From: Paenibacillus tuaregi
Lineage (GTDB): Bacteria; Bacillota; Bacilli; Paenibacillales; Paenibacillaceae
Reading direction: 5' to 3'
Assembly: GCF_900086655.1 (NCBI RefSeq)
Contig: NZ_LT575476.1
Location: 649,664 to 713,663 of the forward strand
Length of the DNA stretch: 64,000 nucleotides
In this document: positions 24,804-34,466 of the stretch, in pieces
Layout: every line of letters begins with the position of its first letter
How positions within the stretch are numbered: the stretch's first letter is position 1
Program-made: the position numbers and the translations under genes
The notes under the pieces: model-generated
Database searches by the model: none
Told to the model about the DNA's origin: nothing
The model's input: only the letters and a program-made list of their open reading frames with translations

Positions 24804-25381
24804 AGATAGAGAGCCAGCAGGACCTTATTCAACTTGTGGAAGATGACCCGTGGATGATGGAGATACTCAGACATGCCAAATCGCTGAATCTGCCTGACTG
24901 GTGGATCTGTGCGGGTTTTGTCCGCTCTAAAATATGGGATACACTTCATGGGTTTGTGGATAGAACCCCACTGCCTGATGTGGATGTCATCTACTACGAT
25001 AAATCGAATCTCAATGAAGAAGTTGAGAAACTGTTGGAAATGAAGCTTAAAAGCATTCATCCGGATATTCCTTGGTCTGTTAAGAATGAAGCGAGAATGC
25101 ACTTAGTAAATAATATCCCGCCTTATTCATCGTCCGTGGATGCGATCTCTAAATTCCCAGAAACGGCCACGGCATTAGGGCTAACATTAGATGAGCATAA
25201 TAACGTGGTTTTAGCCGCCCCTTGGGGAATTGAGGATGCCATAAATCTGATCTTAAAACCAACACCTTATTTTACAGAAGAGAAAGACAGAGCCAGAGTT
25301 TACGAGCAGCGTATCAGCAAGAAGCATTGGCAGGGCATTTGGAGCAAGCTAACGGTCTATCCTATTCAGCGGACTTACTAA
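24764..25381 (+). CDS. Nucleotidyltransferase family protein (NTP_transf_6/DUF925)
   Basis: The frame is open from GTG 24764, giving 205 residues. The core LNLPDWWICAGFVRSKIWDTLHGF... LPDVDVIYYD and the WSVKNEARMHL region match the DUF925 nucleotidyltransferase-like family, whose substrate is unknown. The start is uncertain. GTG 24764 overlaps ecsB by 40 bases and has no ribosome site, whereas GAAGGAGAGG (24783-24792) is well placed for a CTG at 24800 that overlaps the ecsB stop (CTGA). It is probably translationally coupled to ecsAB. Convergent with the flavoprotein gene. Confidence 0.78.
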   Translation: MDGARYGKERILLKIESQQDLIQLVEDDPWMMEILRHAKSLNLPDWWICAGFVRSKIWDTLHGFVDRTPLPDVDVIYYDKSNLNEEVEKLLEMKLKSIHPDIPWSVKNEARMHLVNNIPPYSSSVDAISKFPETATALGLTLDEHNNVVLAAPWGIEDAINLILKPTPYFTEEKDRARVYEQRISKKHWQGIWSKLTVYPIQRTY

Positions 25382-25396
25382 TTTCATGTGAAAAGA

Positions 25397-25429
25397 AAAC
25401 AAGCCAGCGCGTGAATCGCTGGCTTGTTT
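25397..25429. terminator. Bidirectional terminator
   Basis: Thirteen-base-pair perfect stem (25397-25409 with 25417-25429) with A-rich and T-rich flanks between convergent genes. Confidence 0.88.
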
Positions 25430-25442
25430 GAATTTTTCGGTT

Positions 25443-26714
25443 TCAATTAGCGTGTGCACTGCTTCCCGCATGATATCCCGCCGTATACCCAGTTGTGAAC
25501 GCGGCGGTGATGTTGTAACCGCCTGTGTAGCCATGGATATCAAGGACTTCGCCGCAGAAATAAAGGCCGGGCATCAGCTTGGACTCCATCGTGCGCGGCT
25601 CGATTTCCTTGAGATGAACGCCGCCTCCGGTTACGAAAGCTTCTTCAAAAGGCCGTGTGCCGCTAGCTTTGACCGGGAATGCCTTAAGCACCGTAATGAA
25701 GGCAGCCCAGGGCTCCTTCGGCAGGTGTTCAAAGGTGGTATCCCCGTTCAGTCCGGCTTGGCCGAAGAGAAGCGGGAGCAGCCGCTCGGGAATTTTGCCC
25801 TTGAACACATTTTTAAGGGCCTTCTTGGGCTCAGCGGCCGCTAGGCGGCGAAGCTCCTGCTCCAGTGCCCCGGCAGAATAATCGGGGAAGAGATCGATTT
25901 GCAGCAGCGCTTCCGGCACGCCAAACTTCTTCTTCACCTGGCGGATGAACTGACTGCAGCGCAGCGCGATCGGCCCGGACAGTCCGAAGTGTGTGAAGAT
26001 CATGTCCCCGCGGTGGGAGATCACCGCCTTGCCTTTGGGATTCATGACAGATAGCTCGACATCTCTAAGGGAGAGGCCCTGAAGCTCCCGGCTGGCAATG
26101 AAGGGTTCCTTGGATACGATAGGCACTTCTGTCGGATAAAGCTCGGTTATCGTATGTCCTGCCGCCTCGGCCCAGGGATAACCGTCTCCTGTAGATCCAG
26201 TGTGCGGAACCGATCTGCCGCCGGTGGCCACGATAACGCTCGCAGCGTTAAGGGTTTGGCCTGAGATCAGCTGAACGCCCTTCACACCCTCGGGCCCGTA
26301 CAGAATTTCTCTGACCGGTTCACGTGTGCGCATCTCGACACCTAGGGAGGAGGCCCGTCCGATCAGGGCATCGACCACGGTCTTGGCTTTATCGGAGACC
26401 GGGAACATGCGCCCATTGTCCTCTTCCTTAAGGGCAATCCCAAGATCTTCAAAAAAGCGGATGATATCCCGGTTGTTGAAATTTGCGAAGGCGCTGTACA
26501 GAAACCGGCCGTTCCCGGGAATGAACCGGATCAGCTCGTCAATCTCCTTGGCATTGGTCACATTGCATCGCCCGCCCCCGGAAATGCCCAGCTTACGGCC
26601 CAGTTTGTCCCCTTTATCCAAAAGTAGAACAGAGGCGCCCTGCATAGCCGCCGCAATCGAGGCCATCAGTCCAGAGGGTCCTCCTCCTATAACAATCACT
26701 TCATAACGCTTCAT
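25443..26714 (-). CDS. FAD-dependent oxidoreductase, YhiN/HI0933 (BaiN-like) family
   Basis: 423 residues. The N-terminal FAD-binding motif is [29 protein letters not shown], followed by the family signature [16 protein letters not shown] and the late FAD motif [29 protein letters not shown]0933-like flavoproteins are cytosolic NAD(P)/FAD oxidoreductases; clostridial BaiN acts on bile acids, but the usual substrate is unknown. ATG 26714 has AAAGGAAG upstream. It stands alone. Confidence 0.9.
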   Translation of the reverse strand: MKRYEVIVIGGGPSGLMASIAAAMQGASVLLLDKGDKLGRKLGISGGGRCNVTNAKEIDELIRFIPGNGRFLYSAFANFNNRDIIRFFEDLGIALKEEDNGRMFPVSDKAKTVVDALIGRASSLGVEMRTREPVREILYGPEGVKGVQLISGQTLNAASVIVATGGRSVPHTGSTGDGYPWAEAAGHTITELYPTEVPIVSKEPFIASRELQGLSLRDVELSVMNPKGKAVISHRGDMIFTHFGLSGPIALRCSQFIRQVKKKFGVPEALLQIDLFPDYSAGALEQELRRLAAAEPKKALKNVFKGKIPERLLPLLFGQAGLNGDTTFEHLPKEPWAAFITVLKAFPVKASGTRPFEEAFVTGGGVHLKEIEPRTMESKLMPGLYFCGEVLDIHGYTGGYNITAAFTTGYTAGYHAGSSAHAN

Positions 26715-26910
26715 GTTGTCTTCCTTTCCGCAATTTTTCCTGAATCTAAGTATACCCTAAACAGGCCGGAGGCGAATAACAAAACGTGGGGAATTACCCA
26801 ATAGGAAATCCCTATAAAAGACAAACCTCTGCTGCCTAACATGTTATTGTAAAATATTGTCGCCTATGCTTTAATCAATAGCAGAGTCTGCACTGCTAAG
26901 GGGGGAGAAC

Positions 26911-28617
26911 GTGGTTGCTGTAAAGGAAATTCTGCTTCAAGTGCTCATTGCGTGTTCGCCGGCTTTTCTCTTCCCGCTGATTTTTGAAAGATGCAGACCG
27001 CACCCTGTGCAGAATGCTGGACCCGAGAGGAACTCCTATTACAATATTCTTCTATGCTCTTGTCTGATTAGTATTCTGATATGCTCAACCTTCTCAACTT
27101 ACTTATTCGGTATTATACCTCTAAATTACTTTTTGCCTTCCTTATTTATTGGCATGCTGTACGGCAGACTGCGGGACGGGCTTATATTGGCCGCAGTCCA
27201 GTTGATCATCTATATTCTAATTACTCCTTTCAAAGGGATCGGCTTCCTTCTTGATACCGGCCTTGTTTTATATCCAATGGTTCTCCTGTCATCCGCGAGA
27301 TTCAAACGTGGAGGAAGGCAGGCCAAGCTGATTACGTTATCCTTCTTCCTTCTGGCCGGACAATATTTATCAACTTCCCTGTCATTTCTGACATGGCCCT
27401 TATCCTACAAGATGGACCTTACGGTTATCTTGTTTGGCATCGTCAATATAGCCGCAGCTGTTGTTATTGGGGGGCTGCTGCTGGTTGTTATAGAGAGCTC
27501 CCTCGACAAGGAACGTCTGCAGATGCAGGTTACTCAGCTGTCCCGGCGGTATTTCCGCGAGGCGGAGAAGCTTCAACAGATGATGGATGCAGCCCCGGTC
27601 TCCATTCTTTTATTGGATCAGCAGGGGCGCATTGTATCGGTCAACGATACATTTCTGAACTTCTACCGGACAGAGCATCCCGAGGCGGTTAAGGAAGAAC
27701 TGGTCGGCAGAATGCTGAATGAGACGCTTAAGGGCCTTGATATCGAAATTTTTGGCGCCAGGGCCGAAAGGACGCTCCGCAATCGTGAAACTACGAGTGA
27801 GCTTATGCAGGTGGGAGAGCGGATGTTCTACACCAGCACTTCTCCTATCAAGCGGGGGCACACGGATGAAACGTTCGGTGCTGTCATCATCATTCAGGAT
27901 ATCACGGAGCTTGAGACGCTCCGGACGGAGCTTGGCAATGTGGAGCGTCTGAGTCTGGTTGGTCAGATGGCGGCAGGCATTACTCACGAAATCCGCAATC
28001 CGATGGCTGTTGTCAGGGGATTCCTGCAGTTGATGAAGGAGAAGAGTCCGCCTTCACTCGACCATTATTACCGCATTGTGATGGACGAGCTGGACCGGGC
28101 GAACGGGATTATTAACGATTTTCTCTCGTTGGCTCAGAGCCGGAGTGTGAATAAAGAAGAGTGCCAGCTCCATGATATCATTCATGAATTAAGTCCTTTA
28201 TTGTGGGCGGACGCGAATCTCCGCGGGCAGAGCATAGAACTTAAGCTGGCTCCGTATCTTCCAACACTTCCGCTTAACAACAAAGAGATTAAGCAGGTGA
28301 TTCTCAATCTGTCCCGCAATGCGATGGAGGCGATGGAGGACAAGGGGCAGCTGACCCTGGAGACCCGCAATATTCCTGGAGGAGTAGAGCTTCGCGTCAC
28401 GGATACGGGGCCAGGGATTCCGCCGGCGAAGCAGGAGAAGCTGTTTCAACCTTTTTTTACAACAAAAGCGCAGGGTACAGGTCTCGGTCTGGCCCTCTGT
28501 CTAAGCATTATTGAGCGTCACAACGGTATGATCTCAGTGGAGTCCGATGAGGGCAGGGGAACCACATTTTCGGTTAAATTTATGAAGCCCTTGGGCCATA
28601 ATGCGGGGGACGCCTGA
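26911..28617 (+). CDS. Orphan sensor histidine kinase, sporulation kinase KinB-like
   Basis: 568 residues from GTG 26911 (GGGGGGAG upstream). The N-terminus carries a 5TMR-LYT-type membrane sensor (six hydrophobic segments, residues about 5-200). A PAS domain follows (about 225-335: MMDAAPVSILLLDQQGRIVSVNDTFL). HisKA has phospho-acceptor H359 in AAGITHEIRNPMAVVRGFLQLM, and the HATPase has N, G1 (DTGPGIP) and G2 (GTGLGLALC) boxes. There is no response-regulator gene next to it. Orphan kinases of this layout (KinB, KinC, KinD type) feed the Spo0F/Spo0A phosphorelay, and the sequence style HEIRNPM...GFLQLM fits that group. The specific signal is unknown. Confidence 0.85.
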   Translation: MVAVKEILLQVLIACSPAFLFPLIFERCRPHPVQNAGPERNSYYNILLCSCLISILICSTFSTYLFGIIPLNYFLPSLFIGMLYGRLRDGLILAAVQLIIYILITPFKGIGFLLDTGLVLYPMVLLSSARFKRGGRQAKLITLSFFLLAGQYLSTSLSFLTWPLSYKMDLTVILFGIVNIAAAVVIGGLLLVVIESSLDKERLQMQVTQLSRRYFREAEKLQQMMDAAPVSILLLDQQGRIVSVNDTFLNFYRTEHPEAVKEELVGRMLNETLKGLDIEIFGARAERTLRNRETTSELMQVGERMFYTSTSPIKRGHTDETFGAVIIIQDITELETLRTELGNVERLSLVGQMAAGITHEIRNPMAVVRGFLQLMKEKSPPSLDHYYRIVMDELDRANGIINDFLSLAQSRSVNKEECQLHDIIHELSPLLWADANLRGQSIELKLAPYLPTLPLNNKEIKQVILNLSRNAMEAMEDKGQLTLETRNIPGGVELRVTDTGPGIPPAKQEKLFQPFFTTKAQGTGLGLALCLSIIERHNGMISVESDEGRGTTFSVKFMKPLGHNAGDA

Positions 28618-28640
28618 AAGTGGGCTGTATTAACGTAAAT

Positions 28641-28668
28641 TTGCTTTCCTTGGTCCGGGATGTATAAT
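28641..28668 (+). promoter_or_regulatory. Probable sigma-A promoter of the bacilliredoxin gene
   Basis: -35 TTGCTT (28641-28646), 16-base spacer, -10 TATAAT (28663-28668), 60 bases before the start codon. Confidence 0.55.
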
Positions 28669-28728
28669 AAAATTATCTTTATCAACAAACACTTATTTTA
28701 AGATTAGTAAGCTAAGGAGTGAAAGAAC

Positions 28729-29163
28729 GTGTCCATGTCTTTTGACCAATATATGAGAGATATGGTTCAGCCTATGAGGGATGAACTGACTCGCCTGGGA
28801 ATTCAAGAGCTTCGTACGCCAGAAGAAGTGGAAGCAAGCTTTCCTGCCTTGAAAGGGACGTCACTGGTAGTTATTAACTCGGTTTGCGGATGTGCTGCGG
28901 GACAATGCCGTCCGGGAGTAGCCAAGGCGCTTGAGAACGACATTACGCCGGATCACCTGTTTACGGTGTTCGCAGGTCAGGATAAAGAAGCAACCACGAA
29001 AGCGCGTGAGTATTTCGCACCTTATCCGCCATCTTCGCCGTCCATCGCACTTCTCAAAGACGGAGAGCTCGTTCATTTCATTGAACGCCACCAAATCGAA
29101 GATCGTTCTGCGGAGGAAATTGCGGCTGATTTGACCAGCGCGTTTGATCGTTTCTGCCGGTAA
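28729..29163 (+). CDS. BrxA/BrxB family bacilliredoxin
   Basis: 144 residues; GTG 28729 or ATG 28735 (AAGGAG upstream). A thioredoxin-fold protein of the YphP/YqiW family with the signature VVINSVCGCAAGQCRPG, whose CGC motif attacks bacillithiol mixed disulfides. It removes bacillithiol from S-bacillithiolated proteins after oxidative stress in the cytosol. Presence of this gene implies bacillithiol as the low-molecular-weight thiol of the host. Which of BrxA or BrxB it is cannot be decided from sequence reading alone. Confidence 0.9.
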   Translation: MSMSFDQYMRDMVQPMRDELTRLGIQELRTPEEVEASFPALKGTSLVVINSVCGCAAGQCRPGVAKALENDITPDHLFTVFAGQDKEATTKAREYFAPYPPSSPSIALLKDGELVHFIERHQIEDRSAEEIAADLTSAFDRFCR

Positions 29164-29287
29164 TAATTCATATGTACGCCCTGCAGATCGGATAACCGAT
29201 TTTGCGGGGCGTTTGGTTTACTTGGAAGCCGATTGGTTTACATAGTGAGGGAATGGATCGTTAATGATAGCAGAGAGGTGAGGAATT

Positions 29288-30097
29288 ATGAGTTTACAAC
29301 AGGAAATTATTGAACGTCTCGGGGTACAGCCGAGCATTGATGTGGACCAGGAAATTCGCAAGCGTGTGGATTTTCTTAAGAAGTATGTAAAGAATTCGGG
29401 CACGTCCGGCCTGCTGATTGCTATCAGCGGTGGTATTGATAGTGCAGTAGCCGCTGGGCTCTGCAAACAGGCTACGGATGAACTGACCAAGGAAGAAGGT
29501 AAGGAATATATCACTCTGGGAGTGTACCAGCCTTATGGCACACAGGAAGATATCGCCCACAGCTACGCCGTTTCTGAGGCATTTGGGATAACCAAAACGA
29601 TGGAGACCAATATTGAAGAAGCCGTAGATGAAATTGCACTTGAAGTGGAGCATGGATTGAAGAAGATTGGATTGTCCCGGCATATAAGCTATCAGGGGAA
29701 AGGGAATGTGAAGGCCCGTACCCGTATGGTGGTTCAGTATGCAATCGCCTTTGAACTGAATCTGCTTGTCGTTGGTACCGACCATGCCTCGGAAGCCCTG
29801 ACTGGCTTCTATACCAAATGGGGGGATGGCGCGGTGGATATAACCCCGCTCAGCTCGCTGAACAAACGGCAGATCAGACAGCTTGCAGCTAAGCTTGGCG
29901 TGCCGAAGAGCATCCTGGACAAAGCTCCGACTGCCGGACTATGGGAAGGTCAGACTGATGAAAAAGAGCTTGGCGTCAGCTATGAGGACAACAGCGACTA
30001 TCTGGAAGGCAAGCAGATCAGCGACGAGGCCCGTGAGCGTCTGGAAAAGTTCTACCGCAGAACGGAGCACAAGCGCAGCCCGATTCCGGGTATTTGA
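29288..30097 (+). CDS. nadE: Ammonia-dependent NAD+ synthetase
   Basis: 269 residues. ATP-pyrophosphatase P-loop LLIAISGGIDSAVAAGLCKQA; NAD synthetase motifs GTDHASEALTGFYTKWGDGAVDI and KAPTAGLWEGQTDEKELGVSYE. It converts deamido-NAD+ to NAD+ with ATP and ammonia in the cytosol, the last step of NAD synthesis. The length matches the ammonia-dependent NadE of Bacillus (about 270), with no glutaminase domain. ATG has GAGAGGTGAGG upstream. It is monocistronic, with a terminator following. Confidence 0.95.
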   Translation: MSLQQEIIERLGVQPSIDVDQEIRKRVDFLKKYVKNSGTSGLLIAISGGIDSAVAAGLCKQATDELTKEEGKEYITLGVYQPYGTQEDIAHSYAVSEAFGITKTMETNIEEAVDEIALEVEHGLKKIGLSRHISYQGKGNVKARTRMVVQYAIAFELNLLVVGTDHASEALTGFYTKWGDGAVDITPLSSLNKRQIRQLAAKLGVPKSILDKAPTAGLWEGQTDEKELGVSYEDNSDYLEGKQISDEARERLEKFYRRTEHKRSPIPGI

Positions 30098-30126
30098 TGA
30101 TATGAAAGACTTTGATTTATAACATA

Positions 30127-30162
30127 AACAATCCGGTGCATGATATGCCGGGTTGTTTTTTT
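30127..30162 (+). terminator. Terminator of nadE
   Basis: AACAATCCGG/CCGGGTTGTT stem (one G-T pair) followed by seven T. The rest of the 510-base gap 30098-30607 is AT-rich. It holds a hairpin at 30485-30513 (AAATTCATT/AATGAATTT), two TGCCGCTA direct repeats near 30466 and 30526, and a possible short upstream reading frame. Confidence 0.82.
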
Positions 30163-30560
30163 ATGCAGTTAACTTCTAAGCATATAACAAGATTGTTATA
30201 TCTGTATAAAAATATAGATTAAAATAATTCTAAATCGCCCATTAATTGGTCGATTGCGGCTTGTTTAGATAATTATATCCCTCCTTTGTAAGAAAACATC
30301 CCTAGTAGGTCACTGTAATTCGCATATAATTACTACTAAATGGATGGAACGGTATGAAATGCAATCCGTCCGCTTACACCCTCAAGAGACATAACCACAT
30401 TACAGAGTTTCCTCGAGTATCTTCTAAATCCCTGATCGGTTTATTTAACAATTTCCTTTATGAAGTGCCGCTAAGTATGGTTTAAATTCATTTCCTATCA
30501 AAGGAATGAATTTATATACACAATGCCGCTAGATTCTATAGTGGAGGTGAACAAGCAGCA

Positions 30561-30611
30561 GTGTTTCTTATATGGCATTGTACAAAAATGATAGATTGGG
30601 GTGTAATATGA
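30561..30611 (+). CDS. Possible 16-codon upstream leader ORF
   Basis: GTG at 30561 follows the strongest ribosome site in the region (GGAGGTGA, 30543-30550) and encodes 16 residues (V-FLIWHCTKMIDWGVI). Its TGA stop overlaps the ATG of the SLH-GH18 gene (ATGA, 30608-30611). This geometry suggests translational coupling of the large secreted protein to a leader. The 11-base spacing is long, so the alternative is that the strong site is fortuitous. Confidence 0.3.
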   Translation: MFLIWHCTKMIDWGVI

Positions 30612-33325
30612 AAGCGCTTCAAAAAACTAGGGCATGGCAGTTAATCGTTTATTCACTATGTTCTGCACTCATTTTCTCATCGTTTGCATTAACAGGAAAA
30701 GCATCGGCTCAATCATCGGATATTAAAGGACACTGGGCCGAGACTCAACTTGCTGAATGGCAAAGTCATGGTCTTCTTAAAGGATACGCTGATGGTTCAT
30801 TGAAGCCCGATAATTCGATTACTCGCGCAGAGCTTATTGCGCTTATTAACAGATATTTTAATTTTACAGAAGAGAAAGCCATTAGCTTCTCCGATACTAA
30901 GGGCGATAAGTGGTACCATTCGGAAATTGCTAAAGCTGTTCAGGCTGGTTATGTCAACGGCTACAGCGATGGGACGATTCGTCCTGATCAAAAGGTAAGC
31001 AGACAGGAAACAGCTGTTATGCTCGCTAGAGCACTTAAGCTTGACCCGGCGGCTTCTACGGGGAACTTAAACAGCTTCAAAGATGCTGCTGCTATCGCAA
31101 GCTGGAGCAAAGATGCGGTCAGCACCTTGGCGGGTAAAGGGGTTATTGAGGGATATGAAGATGGAACGTATCGCCCCAATGCTAATTTGACCCGTGCTGA
31201 AGGGGTCGTACTGTTAAGTCGGATGTCGAATGCCCAGACCGTGACTTATGATAAAGCAGGCACCTACGGTCCAGCGGCAGGAACGGTAACGGTTCTTGGC
31301 AATGTGACCATTAATGCGGCAGGAACTACTCTTCAGAACACGGTAATCCGCGGGAACCTGTTACTTGGCAAGGGCATTGAGAATGGGGATGTTACCCTCA
31401 AAAATGTCAAAGTAGACGGGACTACAACGGTTAATGGCGGTGGGGAGAGCTCCATCCATCTAGTGAATACTGTTCTAACTAAACTAATTGTAAACAAATT
31501 AGGCGGAGTAGTAAGAATAGTAGCTGAAGGTACGTCATCTATCCAAGAGACATATGTAGTATCATCCGCTAAGCTCGAGGAAGCAGGAACCGGTGCTGGT
31601 TTTATAAAAGTAATTTTTGCAAAAGAATTGCCAACGGGTTCTGTTGTTACTTTAACAGGAGCATTTAGCACACTGGCCATGGAGGCCTCGAATATTAAGG
31701 TAGAGTTTCTTAAAGGTTTAGTGGAAAGCATGACAGTTAATGGCAGCGGCAACACCATTCATCTTGGCAAAGATGCAACCATTGCTAAATTAATTCTGAA
31801 TGCAACCGTGAAAGTTTTAGGTTTTGGTCAAGTTCAACATGCTACTGTAAATGAGGGTGGTAAAGGGTCTTCATTTGAAACAGCGCCAGGTAAAGTAGAC
31901 GGACCTCAAAGCGGCTCTATTAGTTCCGGCACAAGCGGTTCGAATAATGGAGGGACTGGTGGATCAACGGGCAATAACGGCGGTTCAGCCGGTGGTGGTT
32001 CTAACAACGGTGGAGGTACCGATCCATCAGGACCAGCAGCACCTGTGGTATTGAACGTAGTGGAAGGAAAGACGTACACTTCGGGTGTTCTGCCGAACTG
32101 GACCGATGCGGCAGGCACAACCAGTACAGCGACTCTGAATGGTAAGACGTATGTGAAAGGTACAGGGATCACGGATGCTGGCGAGTATGCGTTAGTCGTA
32201 ACGGCCAGCAAGAATGGCAAAAGCGCCAGTACAACGGTTAAATTCAAGATTGATCCAGCTCTGCGGATCATTGGATATGTACCCGGCTGGGTAGACTGGT
32301 CTGATGCGAATACGGTAGATGTAGCCAAAATGACACACCTGAACTACGCATTTAACCATATTGATAAAGATCACAAGCTCATTCCATTCCAAGGAAACTA
32401 CCATGATGATCAGAACTATGCCTATTTAAGCAGTCTGAAGTCCAAGAACCCCAATTTGAAGATTCTGAATTCTGTTGGAGGATGGGGCGCAGATGGGTTC
32501 TCGGATGCGGCAGCGACACCAGCAGCCCGGGAGACTTTTGTCAACAGTGTGATCGAGCATATCAAGAAATACAATCTGGACGGAGTGGACCTCGACTGGG
32601 AGTATCCAACACAAACGGCGGGTGATCTGATTAAGGCAAGCCCAGAGGATAAGGAGAACTTCACACTTCTTCTTCAAATGGTTCGTGAGAGGCTGAACAA
32701 GTTGGGCCTTGAGAACAACAAATATTATGAGCTGACCATTTGTGCGGCTACCGCATCGGACTATCCGAAGTGGGTCGAGCTGGATAAGATCATTCCGCTC
32801 CTGGACAGCCTGAACATCATGACATATGACTTGGCAGGTGGATGGGTGCAGAAAACTGCTCACCACACAAATCTTTATGCAGGTAGAAGCGTGGATTCAA
32901 CGGTGCAGATGTTCTTGGATAATCACGTGCCAGCAAGCAAAATTGCGATCGGAGCTGCTTTCTACGCTCACAAATGGACAGACGTAGAAGCAGACGGAGA
33001 GAATATTCTTGATCAGAAAGCCAAGGGCAGCGAGGAAACGCCAACGTACAACGATATTCTTACGAAATATAACGAAGAGCATGGATTTATCCGTCATTGG
33101 GATGAAGCAGCCAAGGCGCCTTACCTGTACAACCCGACCACTAAGGAATTTCTGTCTTATGACGATCCACAGTCCTTAACGGAAAAAGGAAAATATGTAC
33201 TGGATAAGAAACTTGGCGGCGTATTGTTCTGGGAGTACAGCCAGGATAAGACGGGGGCCTTGTTAGGAGCACTTTATGATGCTCTACAGGGCAAAGCACC
33301 TGAACCGGGTACCAACACAAATTAA
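30608..33325 (+). CDS. S-layer-anchored glycoside hydrolase family 18 protein
   Basis: 905 residues from ATG 30608. Signal peptide to about residue 35 (ending KASAQ), then three SLH domains (starting near SDIKGHWAETQL, FSDTKGDKWYHSEI and FKDAAAIASWSKDAV) that bind pyruvylated wall polysaccharide. A repetitive beta region (about 210-430) and a Gly/Ser/Asn-rich linker follow, then a short Ig-like stretch. The C-terminal GH18 barrel begins RIIGYVPGWVDW with the catalytic motif DGVDLDWE (E665 the proton donor). It is predicted to hydrolyse chitin or related GlcNAc polymers at the cell surface. A near-cre sequence (30609-30622, TGAAAGCGCTTCAA) overlaps the start codon. Confidence 0.9.
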   Translation: MKALQKTRAWQLIVYSLCSALIFSSFALTGKASAQSSDIKGHWAETQLAEWQSHGLLKGYADGSLKPDNSITRAELIALINRYFNFTEEKAISFSDTKGDKWYHSEIAKAVQAGYVNGYSDGTIRPDQKVSRQETAVMLARALKLDPAASTGNLNSFKDAAAIASWSKDAVSTLAGKGVIEGYEDGTYRPNANLTRAEGVVLLSRMSNAQTVTYDKAGTYGPAAGTVTVLGNVTINAAGTTLQNTVIRGNLLLGKGIENGDVTLKNVKVDGTTTVNGGGESSIHLVNTVLTKLIVNKLGGVVRIVAEGTSSIQETYVVSSAKLEEAGTGAGFIKVIFAKELPTGSVVTLTGAFSTLAMEASNIKVEFLKGLVESMTVNGSGNTIHLGKDATIAKLILNATVKVLGFGQVQHATVNEGGKGSSFETAPGKVDGPQSGSISSGTSGSNNGGTGGSTGNNGGSAGGGSNNGGGTDPSGPAAPVVLNVVEGKTYTSGVLPNWTDAAGTTSTATLNGKTYVKGTGITDAGEYALVVTASKNGKSASTTVKFKIDPALRIIGYVPGWVDWSDANTVDVAKMTHLNYAFNHIDKDHKLIPFQGNYHDDQNYAYLSSLKSKNPNLKILNSVGGWGADGFSDAAATPAARETFVNSVIEHIKKYNLDGVDLDWEYPTQTAGDLIKASPEDKENFTLLLQMVRERLNKLGLENNKYYELTICAATASDYPKWVELDKIIPLLDSLNIMTYDLAGGWVQKTAHHTNLYAGRSVDSTVQMFLDNHVPASKIAIGAAFYAHKWTDVEADGENILDQKAKGSEETPTYNDILTKYNEEHGFIRHWDEAAKAPYLYNPTTKEFLSYDDPQSLTEKGKYVLDKKLGGVLFWEYSQDKTGALLGALYDALQGKAPEPGTNTN

Positions 33326-33456
33326 GCAGTTGACAGCCGCCGCTATGCAACGCCATACCACGCTCTGAGCTTCGGACGCCCTTTAGCCTGGTATGGAAAA
33401 CTGCTTAGGATGAGCTTTAATAGGAACAACCATTTTAACTTCTTGAGTGTTAATCC

Positions 33457-33494
33457 GAAGAAGCCAAGCACAACTGAATGTGCTTGGCTTCTTC
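33457..33494. terminator. Bidirectional terminator
   Basis: Sixteen-base-pair perfect stem GAAGAAGCCAAGCACA/TGTGCTTGGCTTCTTC between convergent genes. Confidence 0.85.
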
Positions 33495-33519
33495 ATGTTA
33501 TGAGAACATTTAGTCAAGG

Positions 33520-34341
33520 TTATCCCCGCTTACGGAGCACATCGGAGATGAACAGCTCGCTGGCATTAATGGCATCCTTCAACTGGCGGCTCGCTCCCTG
33601 GAAGGGATGGGTCGTATTGAAGGTATGATTGGCTCCCTCAATTAGAATCCAAGGAATATGAGGGTTCGCTTCAACCAGCTTTCGGGAGCCCTCCAACAGA
33701 TGGTCCTCCGTTCCCTGAATCAGAGCTACGGCGAAATCGGCCAGGCCGATGCGGTTCATAATATGATAACGGTCCTTCTGCTGCTCAAGATCTTCTAGAA
33801 TAACAACATCCAGCGGCATCCGCTGGCCGGTTCTTGCATTAACCACGTGACTGCGGCCTTGCTCACGCATCTCCTTCTTTTGCTGCTCGTTAAAGAGATC
33901 CAGCTTCGTAAGTCCGTTCCAGGACAGGACCCCGGCCAACGTTCTCGGGTGATCAAAGCCATAGACCAGGCAAACCCCGGCCCCCCGGCTGTGTCCGATC
34001 AGGAATAGGGGCAGGGCAGACAGAGACGGGTCCTGCCGGATATAGGTATGAAGAGCCTCGAGGTCTCGAAGCTCGCGATCGTAGGTATTGACGGCAAATT
34101 TATCAAGTTCGGTGAATTCTGTTGGACTTTCGCCAATGCCATTATGGGAGAAATTAAAAGTAATGACTTCATGCTGGCGGCTGAATTGTTCGGCAACATA
34201 GGGGAACATGCCCCAATCTTTGAAACCCTTGAAGCCGGGGGCCAGAATAATTAGGCTCTGCGGCCTAGCCTCCTTCGAGGGATAACGGGTGCACCTGAGC
34301 AGGTTCGCTTCATCCAGCCGGATATTGAAATCTATCGGCAT
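33520..34341 (-). CDS. Alpha/beta hydrolase, dienelactone-hydrolase-like
   Basis: 273 residues without signal peptide. Alpha/beta hydrolase motifs: LIILAPGFKGFKDWG (oxyanion region), FNFSHNGIGES, nucleophile elbow LIGHSRGAGVCL (Ser), an acid in ALIQGTEDHLLEG and the catalytic His in EGANHTFNTTHPF. It is a probable cytosolic esterase or related hydrolase of unknown substrate. ATG 34341 has AAGGATGTG upstream. It is divergent from acpS, with a 125-base shared intergenic region. Confidence 0.85.
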   Translation of the reverse strand: MPIDFNIRLDEANLLRCTRYPSKEARPQSLIILAPGFKGFKDWGMFPYVAEQFSRQHEVITFNFSHNGIGESPTEFTELDKFAVNTYDRELRDLEALHTYIRQDPSLSALPLFLIGHSRGAGVCLVYGFDHPRTLAGVLSWNGLTKLDLFNEQQKKEMREQGRSHVVNARTGQRMPLDVVILEDLEQQKDRYHIMNRIGLADFAVALIQGTEDHLLEGSRKLVEANPHIPWILIEGANHTFNTTHPFQGASRQLKDAINASELFISDVLRKRG

Positions 34342-34466
34342 TCAAGCTCACATCCTTATCTGGTGGTATCGCCTACCATTATATCACATCCCGGACTAAA
34401 GACTCGCATGGATGCGGCACAGTTGGTACAATGGAAATATAGTCTGGACGGAAGGAAGGGGTCACA

